From contig JAUXMV010000001.1 of assembly GCA_030683155.1 (NCBI GenBank), positions 1 through 64,000 on the forward strand: a DNA stretch of 64,000 nucleotides. The letters are read 5' to 3'. Below the pieces are notes generated by a model. The model searched no databases. It worked only from the letters and a program-made list of their open reading frames with translations, and was not told the DNA's origin. Positions 29,517 to 37,280 of the stretch are shown one piece after another (the first letter of the stretch is position 1; the number at the start of each line of letters is the position of its first letter). Origin of the DNA: Bacteroidales bacterium. GTDB taxonomy: Bacteria; Bacteroidota; Bacteroidia; Bacteroidales; F082. The translations under genes and the position numbers were made by a program.

Positions 29517-30907
29517 GATAATTGTTTTTGTTTGATTGTTAAGGTTATTATTGTGCCAATCCCAACCTTGCTTTCTATATCTACATCAATTAAAGCCAGT
29601 CTGCAGGCTCTTTGAACAATAGATAATCCAAGTCCGTGACCTTTAATATTTGGATGATCAATGGCGTCAGCCCTGTAAAACGGGTTGAATATCTTTTGCA
29701 GCTCCTCACTGCGAATCCCAATTCCTTTATCCTTAATACTAATGAAAGTTTCCAGTTCATTTTGCTTTAATATTATTTCTATTTGTTGCCCATTTTGTGA
29801 ATATTTCAAAGCGTTGGTGATTAGGTTTTCAATAATCAAATCCAGTAGAAAAGGGTCAGAAACTACTTGAAAATCACTTTCAGGCTCAAATATTACCGAG
29901 ATATCTTTTGCCATGATTGCCTTGGAAATTCGCTGAACGACATTATCAATCAACTCAACCAAGGAAAGTTCAATTGATTGTGTCTGGTGTTGTTTGCTAT
30001 CAACCCTTGCTAGCAGTAGCAATTGATCAACCATCTTTGACATGCGGTCAATTTCAATGATTCCTTCATTTATTTTAGCAATGTACACATCATTTTCGCG
30101 TGGTTTTCTTAAAAGAACTTCAAAAGTTCCCTTCATTACTGCAAGAGGCGTTTTGAGCTGATGGGCAGCATTTGCTGTAAATTGCTTCTCCCTCATCAAA
30201 CTACTTTCAATTCTTGTTAATAAATCATTTATTGAAGAAGCCAGATGAAACAACTCATCACGGTTTACTGGCACAGGTATACGTTCGTTGAGATTGTCGT
30301 GCTGAATTAACTGTGATGATTCAATGATACTTTGCACCGGTTGAATACTCTTTCCAGCAAGATATCGTGCTACAAGAAATAGTAATAGCATAGAAAAAGT
30401 GAAGCTTACCAATAGAATATTTCTTAAGGTATTGAGAACAAGGAAATATCCTTCTACGGGTACAGCCACAGAAATATATCCAAAAGTTTGTCCATTGCGT
30501 TTTATTGCAACTTTTATCTGACGTATAGGTTTTTTATTTAGGATTGTATTGAACGGCTCATTGTCTTTAAAATTCAAATCAAATTCCAGTTCATCAGCTT
30601 TCAAATTAGGCGACCTGTCCATTAGTTTGCCATCCAAACCATGCACCTCAATAAAAACCGGATTCACTTCAACTTCACGATGTTCACGCTCTTCCCATTC
30701 ATCCTTATTAATAAAGGTTATTTTGCCACCATCAACAAGTACTTCATTGGCATGTTTTTCAGCTACTTGTTTAAGAAGATTGTCAAGATGAGAATATACA
30801 GCAACATGAACTACAATATAAATCAAAATAAATACCAAGGCAAATAATGTAGCTGTGGCTGCAATATAGTTTTTTGCAATACGGTTTCGGTATGACATTT
30901 CTCTCAT
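29513..30907 (-). CDS. Sensor histidine kinase of the metal-efflux island
   Basis: This 464-residue kinase has two membrane helices (about residues 14-36 and 163-185) around a periplasmic sensor region of about 125 residues. That region has an acidic/His cluster (EWEEREHREVEV) that might bind metal; this is an inference. A HAMP linker follows, then HisKA with FTANAAHQLKTPLAVMKG and HATPase with N box ENLITNALKY, G1 DKGIGI and G2 GHGLGLS. The layout matches CusS/CzcS-type kinases. It overlaps the response regulator upstream and the cytochrome downstream by four bases each, so the three genes are co-transcribed. Start at 30907 or Met4 (30898). Confidence 0.92.
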   Translation of the reverse strand: MREMSYRNRIAKNYIAATATLFALVFILIYIVVHVAVYSHLDNLLKQVAEKHANEVLVDGGKITFINKDEWEEREHREVEVNPVFIEVHGLDGKLMDRSPNLKADELEFDLNFKDNEPFNTILNKKPIRQIKVAIKRNGQTFGYISVAVPVEGYFLVLNTLRNILLVSFTFSMLLLFLVARYLAGKSIQPVQSIIESSQLIQHDNLNERIPVPVNRDELFHLASSINDLLTRIESSLMREKQFTANAAHQLKTPLAVMKGTFEVLLRKPRENDVYIAKINEGIIEIDRMSKMVDQLLLLARVDSKQHQTQSIELSLVELIDNVVQRISKAIMAKDISVIFEPESDFQVVSDPFLLDLIIENLITNALKYSQNGQQIEIILKQNELETFISIKDKGIGIRSEELQKIFNPFYRADAIDHPNIKGHGLGLSIVQRACRLALIDVDIESKVGIGTIITLTIKQKQLS

Positions 30908-31572
30908 GGTTCTTTGGCAATATATCCGATGCCACGGATGGTTTGGATATAATCTTCACTCTTTGATAAGTTTAGCTTTTTTCTGAGGGAGTTCATGAAA
31001 ACATCAATGACAGAAGTGCTGTATTCGAAATGGATTTCCCAAACACTCTCAATAATTCTACTTCTGCGGCAAACCTCCCCTTTATGCCGGAGTAAATATT
31101 CAAGCAATGCAAATTCTTTTTGTGTGAGTTGTATTTCCTGATTTCCTCTAAATACCTGATGGGTAGAAACATTTAAGCTTATATCTCTTAACGTAAAAAC
31201 ATCATGCTCTCCTGAAAGAGGACGCAATTGCACCCTTATGCGCTCAAGCAGTTCTTCAAAATTAAATGGCTTCTTGATATAGTCGTTCGCGCCTGATTTT
31301 AAACCTGATATGGTATCTGATACTGTGTCTTTTGCAGTTATAAATATGATAGGTGTTTGCTTGTTCTGCTTCCGAAACTCAATGCAAACATCTAGGCCAC
31401 TCAACCTAGGCAACATCCAATCAAGAAGAATTAAATCAAAGTGGTTTTCAATCGCAATTTCAAGTCCTTGTGCTCCATCCTCTGACAATTGTACTTCATA
31501 TGATTCTTCCTCAAGTCCTTGTTTCAGGAAATTTGCTATACCGGATTCGTCTTCAATGATCAAAATTTTCAT
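30904..31572 (-). CDS. OmpR-family response regulator of the metal-efflux island
   Basis: This 222-residue protein has a receiver domain with DDE-type acidic residues (IIEDESG), phospho-acceptor Asp in LILLDWMLPRLSGLD, Thr in FITAKD and Lys in IKKPFNF. A winged-helix OmpR/PhoB DNA-binding domain follows, ending SVIDVFMNSLRKKL and IRGIGYIA. It is the CusR/CzcR type and probably turns on the CDF/RND genes when the linked kinase senses metal. It is first in its operon. A perfect 10-base direct repeat with 11-base spacing lies 44-64 bases upstream and looks like its own binding site. Confidence 0.94.
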   Translation of the reverse strand: MKILIIEDESGIANFLKQGLEEESYEVQLSEDGAQGLEIAIENHFDLILLDWMLPRLSGLDVCIEFRKQNKQTPIIFITAKDTVSDTISGLKSGANDYIKKPFNFEELLERIRVQLRPLSGEHDVFTLRDISLNVSTHQVFRGNQEIQLTQKEFALLEYLLRHKGEVCRRSRIIESVWEIHFEYSTSVIDVFMNSLRKKLNLSKSEDYIQTIRGIGYIAKEP

Positions 31573-31615
31573 TTTGCAAAATTAGTTCAACATTCTCAAG
31601 AAAACGGATATCAAA

Positions 31616-31636
31616 ACTTAAGATTGACTTAAGATT
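31616..31636. promoter_or_regulatory. Direct-repeat operator upstream of the response regulator gene
   Basis: ACTTAAGATT occurs twice (31616-31625 and 31627-31636) with an 11-base period, the one-helical-turn spacing used by OmpR-family dimers. On the minus strand TAATTTTG (31584-31577) fits a -7 box, though it lies almost against the start codon. A related half site, ACTTAAGC, occurs at 28713-28720 in the spacer before the CDF gene. Confidence 0.55.
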
Positions 31637-31758
31637 TAGGTTCATAGTTTCAAAATCCTTTTAGCTTGCAGCACTTTATTTCAAAGCATGCTCTAATGTT
31701 TCCTGAGACTCAAATAAAAGCATGAAGTAACGATTATAATAGATATTTTGAGTTTGGC

Positions 31759-32200
31759 TATTTTCTCAAAATCTGGTACAAGAAAAAGAACCAATGCAGC
31801 TATTCGCATCCTTCCGATCGAGACGCAAGCTTTTGCAATAAGTATGGCTTCATCAGATGCTATACTTTGTGGAGCTGGTTTTGAGACGCCGGCCGAAGCA
31901 CTCTTTTTGAATAAAAAACTGATGGTGATTCCGATGAAAAACCAATTTGAACAGCAATGCAATGCAACTGCACTTGCTGACTTAGGTGTCAATGTTTTAT
32001 CTTCACTTCAATCAGAAAACACAGCGGAAATAAAACACTGGCTTGAAAGCGAAAACAAAATTCATTTAGATTATCCTGATCTTAACAAGGAAGTTATTCA
32101 AACTGTTTTTGAAAAATTTGAAGCATTGTCGTCACGCTCAGCTTCGAAAACGAGCAGTATAAAAAATGTCAGGTCACTGGTTTTGTCAAATTTGCAATAA
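31759..32200 (+). pseudogene. Truncated duplicate of the glycosyltransferase 3' end
   Basis: This reading frame encodes about 146 residues almost identical to the C-terminal part of the glycosyltransferase at 20695-21753, beginning at IFSKSGTRK. The first ~206 codons, including the glycine-rich N-terminus, are missing, so it cannot encode a working enzyme. An ATG at 31748 falls by chance in joined DNA. Differences from the left copy are mostly synonymous or conservative, apart from the last dozen codons, so the copy separated fairly recently. It is best read as the original gene end left behind when the metal island inserted, or as the second arm of a recombination event. Confidence 0.85.
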
Positions 32201-32208
32201 ATTGATTT
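31759..32208 (+). repeat. Direct repeat, right copy
   Basis: Second arm of the ~450-base direct repeat that matches 21315-21764 and includes the bases just after the stop codon. The arms are 10,444 bases apart and enclose exactly the efflux adaptor, pump, CDF, cytochrome, kinase and regulator genes. Confidence 0.92.
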
Positions 32209-32274
32209 CTAACATTTAATGGAAATATTTTTTCAGGAGAATTGTAAAAGCATCATTTCATAAACTGCAAGCTA

Positions 32275-32457
32275 TTAAGATGGATGATACTTTTCAGGCA
32301 CTTTTTCCAACATTTCCAAAAAACAACATTCCCACTGCTTTGCAGTCAAATGTACAATTTTATTATCCAGATTGATTTCATACTTTTCAGAAATTTCTCT
32401 GACTTGACTATAACACAAAAAATGACTTAAAAGCTGTTTCGATTGAAATTCTCGTTT
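32275..32457 (-). pseudogene. Possible gene remnant in the spacer before the ECF sigma operon
   Basis: The spacer 32209-32635 has no complete gene. On the minus strand a 60-codon frame without a start codon ends QLLSHFLCYSQVREISEKY, then a hydrophilic helical stretch, then LEMLEKVPEKYHPS and stop. The composition looks protein-like rather than random, so it may be the tail of a lost gene. I recognise no family. Confidence 0.3.
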
Positions 32458-32635
32458 TCAGCAAACGGTTAAGAAAGTGATATTTTGGCAATCACAAACA
32501 CGAAAACAACCAACATTGAAGATGTGCATGAGCTCACAATAAGTAAGAAAAAACAAGATTGTTGTTATAAATACTTTTATTTTTGGTACTAATGCGATAG
32601 AAAAAACAAAAATTGAAACCCATGAAGTGCAGGCA

Positions 32636-33145
32636 ATGACCAATCAGGAAAAAGAACTTCTGTTTAAAAAATTGGTGATGGATAGCCATAACAGCATTTA
32701 CAGAGTTTGCTATGCATTCCTTAACAACGAGGAAGACATCAAGGACCTGAAACAAGAAATATATATTCAGATTTGGAAATCTATAGAGCAGTTTGAAGGC
32801 AAAAGCAGTTGGAACACCTTCATTTACAGGATTGCTGTGAATGTGGCCATTCGCTTTAAAGGCAATTTGATCAGTCATCAACAGAAAATGACTGATGTAA
32901 AACTTGAAAAAGTTGACCCAATGAACGTGACATATATTGACAACGAAAACGTTCAGTACTTAAAATATTTCCTCAAAAAATTGCCCGACAACGAAAGACT
33001 GATAATTTCACTTTACCTTGAAGGGCTTTCATACAAAGAAATTGCAGAGGCAATGGGACTTACTGCAGGCCATGCAGGTGTGAAAGTGCAACGCATAAAG
33101 CAACAGTTGAAAATTCAAATAGAAAAAGAACATGACAGATTTTGA
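32636..33145 (+). CDS. ECF-type RNA polymerase sigma factor
   Basis: This 169-residue protein has the two-domain layout of ECF sigma factors. Region 2 spans about residues 12-75 with the core-binding segment DIKDLKQEIYIQIWKSIEQF and FIYRIAVNVAI. Region 4 spans about 110-165 with LPDNERLIISLYLEGLSYKEIAEAMGLT, a helix-turn-helix for the -35-like element. I use the ATG at 32636; a GTG three codons earlier is possible. The last 14 bases overlap the next gene, a membrane protein in the position usually held by an anti-sigma factor. The sigma factor and the five genes after it are so tightly packed that they are probably one operon. Confidence 0.93.
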   Translation: MTNQEKELLFKKLVMDSHNSIYRVCYAFLNNEEDIKDLKQEIYIQIWKSIEQFEGKSSWNTFIYRIAVNVAIRFKGNLISHQQKMTDVKLEKVDPMNVTYIDNENVQYLKYFLKKLPDNERLIISLYLEGLSYKEIAEAMGLTAGHAGVKVQRIKQQLKIQIEKEHDRF

Positions 33146-33728
33146 TTCAATGATCAATAGCTGGAGAAACATCAATGATGTCAACAAAGAAAATCCTGAG
33201 GACTTTTTTCGGCTTGTGAAAGAAAAAGTAAAGATGCAGCAAAGAAAGATGTTGATAATGAATCTATTGCTATCCACCACTTTTATAATAACACTGTTTG
33301 TTATCCTTAGCATTTGGCTTGCATTTCCTGAAAGAACCATTTACTTTTATGGAAGTTTAATTGCAATGGGGTTATCCATGATCTTATTTCTATTAATTAC
33401 CTGGTCCGGTTTTCAATTAAAAAAGTATGACCCTCAGCTAGAAGCCAGGCGATTCATTTCGGGACACAAAAGGAAACTCAAGAACAGAATATTCGCGCTA
33501 AAATATGCAACACCCGCATTTCTGGGATTACTGATCATCAACTTCACGCTATATTTTCAAGATGTATTGGTGAATGAGTCATTAACTTTTAAGATATTGG
33601 CGTATTCTCTTACCATTTTTTGGATCGCCGGACTGGGTTTTGCATTCAACAAAAATCGAATTCGAAGCATACATGAGAATGAAAAACTATTAATTGACTT
33701 TAACAAATGGAATGAATATGAAAAATAG
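33132..33728 (+). CDS. Membrane protein, candidate anti-sigma factor
   Basis: This 198-residue protein has a hydrophilic N-terminal region of about 38 residues (DSMINSWRNINDVN then FFRLVKEKVKMQQR) followed by two pairs of membrane helices (about 40-60, 70-92, 125-145 and 153-172) and a charged tail. It overlaps the sigma gene by 14 bases. A short cytoplasmic N-terminus followed by membrane helices in this position fits an anti-sigma factor that holds its sigma at the membrane. No zinc-binding ZAS motif or other known anti-sigma domain is visible, so the function is inferred from position. Confidence 0.75.
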   Translation: MTDFDSMINSWRNINDVNKENPEDFFRLVKEKVKMQQRKMLIMNLLLSTTFIITLFVILSIWLAFPERTIYFYGSLIAMGLSMILFLLITWSGFQLKKYDPQLEARRFISGHKRKLKNRIFALKYATPAFLGLLIINFTLYFQDVLVNESLTFKILAYSLTIFWIAGLGFAFNKNRIRSIHENEKLLIDFNKWNEYEK

Positions 33729-33927
33729 GATTCAATTAAATCCCGGAACCGGAATGGCTTCAGGAGCAATCATTGCAGCATTGGTTTCATTGGTAGTACA
33801 GCTCATTACCAATGACAGTTTCATATGGGCCTGGGCTATACCGGTTGGTATTGCAATTGGGTTTCAAATAGGTTTAACATCCAAAAGAAGTAGAACGATC
33901 AATAACAACAAAGAAGACATAAAATGA
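33718..33927 (+). CDS. Small two-helix membrane protein
   Basis: This protein of about 69 residues starts inside the end of the previous gene (overlap of 11 bases); ATGs at 33712 and 33718 are both possible. A glycine-rich beginning (LNPGTGMASGAIIAALVS) leads into two membrane helices joined by a short loop, followed by a lysine/arginine tail. No family is recognised. It overlaps the next gene by four bases, so it is embedded in the sigma-factor operon and probably made together with it. Confidence 0.6.
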   Translation: MKNRIQLNPGTGMASGAIIAALVSLVVQLITNDSFIWAWAIPVGIAIGFQIGLTSKRSRTINNNKEDIK

Positions 33928-34490
33928 AAAGAATGATAATAACACTTGCAGCAGGAACTTTTATCCTGTTTCTTTGGAATGCAATTTCGTGGATGGCTCT
34001 GCCATTTCATTCCAAAACACTCAACACAATTCCAGACAATGCCTTAAATATAGATTTGATGAAAGAGTATTTACCTGAAGATGGTGTTTACCATTATCCG
34101 GGTTTCCCGAAAGAAGATTCACCTGAGGCATTTAAGGAAATCGAAAAAAGAATTGAAACAGGTCCAAGAATTACCTTAATGGTTTTTAAGCGAGGCAAAA
34201 CAACACTTTTTAGTTTGTCGTCCTTCCTAGGAAGCATTGCAATCAACTTCGTTACAGTTTTACTATTGTATTTGTTGATGCAACTTGCACAGGTTCAAAC
34301 AACTAAATCTATGCTTTTGATGTCGCTTTTAGTAGCGTTAATCGTTGGTTTTGCAAGTGATATGGCACAAATGAATTGGTACTTATTCCCTTTGGCATAT
34401 ACACTTCTCAATATGATTGACCACATAATGCCATTTATTTTAATTGGGTTATTCTTCAGTAAATACACCTTTAAATTACAAACCGTATGA
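33924..34490 (+). CDS. Membrane protein of the sigma-factor operon
   Basis: This 188-residue protein has an N-terminal helix (residues 5-25), an extracytoplasmic segment of about 70 residues (YLPEDGVYHYPGFPKEDSPE) and three further helices towards the C-terminus (about 98-118, 128-145 and 150-180). It begins with a four-base overlap with the preceding gene and ends with a four-base overlap with the next. The HYPGFP segment is seen in uncharacterised Bacteroidota membrane proteins, as far as I recall, but no function can be assigned. Confidence 0.7.
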   Translation: MKRMIITLAAGTFILFLWNAISWMALPFHSKTLNTIPDNALNIDLMKEYLPEDGVYHYPGFPKEDSPEAFKEIEKRIETGPRITLMVFKRGKTTLFSLSSFLGSIAINFVTVLLLYLLMQLAQVQTTKSMLLMSLLVALIVGFASDMAQMNWYLFPLAYTLLNMIDHIMPFILIGLFFSKYTFKLQTV

Positions 34491-34777
34491 AAGAATCAAA
34501 AATAATGACCTTGCACCCCAATGGAAAACAGGGTGTTAACATATTGGAAAGAAGATATGAAGTAATCAAGAATTTCATTCTTACGAACTTAAAGAAATAT
34601 CCGGAAATAAACTTTGATGCCTTAACAGATATGGCTCTTAAAGAGCTTTCTGACAGCTTTGATGGAAAGGTTGTGTGGTATATGGTTACTGTAAAACTTG
34701 ATCTTGAGGCGCGTAAGTTTATCGAAAGGGTTCCAAAAACAAGTCCGCATAAATTGAGATTAACAAAAAATAAATAA
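34487..34777 (+). CDS. Small winged-helix-like protein (DUF6958-like)
   Basis: This 96-residue cytosolic protein begins with LHPNGKQGVNILERRYEVIK and has a strongly conserved-looking segment, FDGKVVWYMVTVKLDLEARK followed by FIERVP. The pattern matches short proteins I recall as DUF6958, which look like a winged-helix fold and are often found near sensor or sigma genes. Function is unknown; DNA or protein binding is possible. It starts inside the stop of the previous gene (ATGA) and lies one base before the next gene. Confidence 0.65.
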   Translation: MKESKIMTLHPNGKQGVNILERRYEVIKNFILTNLKKYPEINFDALTDMALKELSDSFDGKVVWYMVTVKLDLEARKFIERVPKTSPHKLRLTKNK

Positions 34778-34778
34778 G

Positions 34779-35432
34779 ATGGCGAAAATGAAATTTCCAT
34801 CTCTCAAAATTAAAGAGAGAATTTTAGACCATATCATTCAAGGACTTATAGTATTTGCAAGTGTTTTCCTTGCCTTTTGGTTAACAGAAGTACGTGAGAG
34901 CATTAACACTAAAAAGGAAGTGGAGACTGCTCTCAAAAGCATAGCGCTTGAATTGAGTTATAACCATCACCGAATTGAATATACTTTCAATTATCATCTC
35001 AATTTTTCTCAAAAAATGGATAGTGTTGCAAACTTTAGTCCTGACAATTACGAAAAACTTCACGGCTTTCACATAGTTGGTTGGCAAGGGATACAATTGC
35101 CAATGCTGCGTTCGACAGCTTATAAGACTATAACAAACTCAGGCTTAATCAATAAACTCAATTTTGAAACACAGAAAAATCTTGCTGACATCTATTCAGT
35201 TCAAAAATTGATTGAAGATGCTGACAACTCTATCATTGGTTTTACTATTAACGACCTGGAATTCACAAAACTCAGTAAAATAAAACACTTGACAGGGCTT
35301 TACCTTGACCTTCTTCCTGATGTGATGGGTTTTTATCAAAAGTATGGATACCCACTTTTAAACGAAAAAGGATATTCCCAAAAACTTGACAATGGAATGC
35401 TTAAAATAATCATAGATCAAAAGAATATTTAA
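34779..35432 (+). CDS. Single-pass membrane protein with periplasmic domain (DUF6090-like)
   Basis: This 217-residue protein has a basic N-terminus, one membrane helix (about residues 20-38, GLIVFASVFLAFWLTEVRE) and a long helical, hydrophilic periplasmic part. The FLAFWLTEVRE segment after the helix resembles a widespread Bacteroidota family of unknown function (DUF6090-like, from memory). It is the last gene of the tightly packed group that begins with the sigma factor. Confidence 0.65.
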   Translation: MAKMKFPSLKIKERILDHIIQGLIVFASVFLAFWLTEVRESINTKKEVETALKSIALELSYNHHRIEYTFNYHLNFSQKMDSVANFSPDNYEKLHGFHIVGWQGIQLPMLRSTAYKTITNSGLINKLNFETQKNLADIYSVQKLIEDADNSIIGFTINDLEFTKLSKIKHLTGLYLDLLPDVMGFYQKYGYPLLNEKGYSQKLDNGMLKIIIDQKNI

Positions 35433-35616
35433 AAACCTGATGGCATAAACGACTGCTGTCAATGCATACTTTCAATTCATTCTTCCATAAAAAAGTTCAT
35501 TTGGTTTGTTAGATTATTAAAATCGTTTCTACTTTTGATGAACTAAATTTGCGCAGAAATTAAGATGACCGCGAACCAGCTTTTTTGTTTTTTGCACACA
35601 GAGAAATACTTTGGAA

Positions 35617-36411
35617 ATGAGATTAAAGAATAAAATAGCATTCATTACGGGCTCCGCACGTGGAATAGGAAAGGCTACAGCTACATTGTTCCAGGAAGAA
35701 GGTGCAACCCTCATCCTGTCAGATATAAGAGATGAAGAAGGTAACGCAAATGCTGATGAATTAGGTGAAAATGCCGAATATATACATTTGGACGTAGGGT
35801 ATGAAAAACAATGGGTGATGGTCGCCGAATACATTGCGAAAAAATACGGACGGCTCGACATTCTGGTAAATAATGCCGGTATAACAGGATTTCTGGAATC
35901 AACAGGACCCTGGGACGCTGAAAACGCTGATCTAAAATCCTGGGAAGAAGTTCACAGAGTTAATTCAACAGGGGTGATGCTTGGCTGTAAATATGCAATC
36001 AAACTTATGAAAGAAAGAGGCGGAAGCATTGTCAATGTTTCTTCCAGAAGCGGCCTTGTCGGAATACCGGGTGCAGTTGCCTATGCTTCAAGCAAGGCGG
36101 CAGTTAGAAATCATACAAAGAGTGTTGCGCTGTATTGTGCTGAGAACGGATATAAAATAAGGTGCAACAGCGTTCATCCTGCAGCAATTATGACTCCAAT
36201 GTGGGACGCAATGCTCGGTGAGGGTGAGCAACGGCAGAAAATAATTGAAGAGATTGAGTTTGGAATACCTTTGGGACATTTCGGAGAACCGCTTGATGTT
36301 GCCTATGGAATTGTATATTTGGCAAGTGACGAGAGTAAATATGTAACTGGCATTGAACTGACTATCGATGGTGGTATTTTGGCCGGAAGTGAAGCAAAAC
36401 CTCGGAATTAA
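35617..36411 (+). CDS. Short-chain dehydrogenase/reductase
   Basis: This 264-residue cytosolic enzyme is a classical SDR oxidoreductase. The nucleotide-binding motif is ITGSARGIGKA (residues 10-20), followed by LDV, NNAG near residue 87, catalytic Ser in NVSSRSG and the catalytic pair in YASSK. The end, TGIELTIDGGILA, is typical. An Asp after strand 2 (LSDIRD) indicates NAD preference over NADP. The best start is the ATG at 35617; a TTG two codons earlier is less likely. Closest in style are cyclopentanol- or 3-hydroxy-type dehydrogenases, but the substrate cannot be read. It stands alone, about 180 bases after the sigma operon. Confidence 0.92.
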   Translation: MRLKNKIAFITGSARGIGKATATLFQEEGATLILSDIRDEEGNANADELGENAEYIHLDVGYEKQWVMVAEYIAKKYGRLDILVNNAGITGFLESTGPWDAENADLKSWEEVHRVNSTGVMLGCKYAIKLMKERGGSIVNVSSRSGLVGIPGAVAYASSKAAVRNHTKSVALYCAENGYKIRCNSVHPAAIMTPMWDAMLGEGEQRQKIIEEIEFGIPLGHFGEPLDVAYGIVYLASDESKYVTGIELTIDGGILAGSEAKPRN

Positions 36412-36550
36412 GTAAACACCTTATTATAAAGAAGATTCAATATCTGAAGTTCCGGAATCATCAGGATGATTGAAACCAAATTATTTTGAAGAGGCTTACT
36501 TTTTAACAAACAACGCTTTGTTTTTGTCATTCAGTAGTCACTTATTGCCG

Positions 36551-36907
36551 ACCTAAGCTTACTTTCTGATGGCCTAAGCTCACTTTCTGCTGGCCTAAGC
36601 TTACTTTCTGTTGGCCTAAGCTCACTTTCTGATGACCTAAGGTAACTTTCTGTCGGCCTAAGCTTACTTTCTGATGGCCTAAGCTAACTTTCTGTTGACT
36701 TAAGATCACTTTCTGTTGACTTAAGCTCACTTTCTGTCGGCCTAAGCTTACTTTCTGTCGGCCTAAGCTTACTTTCTGTTGGCCTAAGCTTACTTTCTGA
36801 TGGCCTAAGCTCACTTTTTGTTGGCCTAAACTCACTTTCTGTTGGCTTAAGCTCACTTTTTGTTGGCTTAAGCTCACTTTTTGCCGGCATAAGACTGCTT
36901 TCATGTG
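36551..36907. repeat. 21-bp tandem repeat (minisatellite), 17 units
   Basis: Seventeen contiguous units of exactly 21 bases run from 36551 to 36907. Units start near GCCTAAGC, contain CACTTTCTG or TACTTTCTG and end with a variable three-base piece. Variation sits mostly at fixed positions. Because 21 is a multiple of three, frames stay open: on the minus strand one frame (36904 to 36542) reads as a protein of 120 residues made of the heptapeptide QKVSLGx, and another reads ESKLRPT. There is no spacer variation as in CRISPR. I do not claim expression. The flank 36412-36550 is non-coding. Confidence 0.92.
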
Positions 36908-37280
36908 GTCAGTAGGCTGATAATTTTATTTATAATATTGATTTTCAGTGGTTCTTGATTATAGTTCACTGATGTCCGGTTAATTATGAGAATTTTAATT
37001 AATGCGCAGAATGAATGAGGACTCATATGATTGTCCGATTGTTCTGGTTGTTGTTATCTTACACAAGAACAGTACCTTTACGGTCTATCTTCCTACGCAA
37101 GGAAAGTAGCGATCATAAAAACGGTGAACTGATAGCGAAATATTTCTCTTGCAATGGAAGAAATAGTTATTGACTTTGGCAGGAAACTCAGCTCAGAACC
37201 CCCCCGAAATTTTTCGTCAACACATTTTTTTGACTTTGAAAAAAGAATAACTTTACAGACTAAAACAATAACTACAGCCA
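36908..37280. other. Non-coding spacer before the restriction-modification gene
   Basis: No convincing gene lies in this 373-base spacer. A 32-codon frame at 37011-37109 on the plus strand ends STFTVYLPTQGK, which resembles the last strand of histidine-kinase ATPase domains, so it may be a short gene remnant. Nothing else stands out. Confidence 0.3.

Noticed and set aside
21315-32208. Classical integrative element with att sites and integrase
   Set aside because: The repeat is far longer than normal att cores, is not identical, and no integrase or conjugation gene lies inside.
36542-36904. Heptapeptide-repeat protein gene on the minus strand
   Set aside because: The frame is a by-product of a 21-bp repeat length; no signal, promoter or non-repeat domain supports expression. 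Kept as a finding only.
36551-36907. CRISPR array
   Set aside because: The 21-bp units are contiguous with no unique spacers and no cas genes nearby; this is a tandem repeat.
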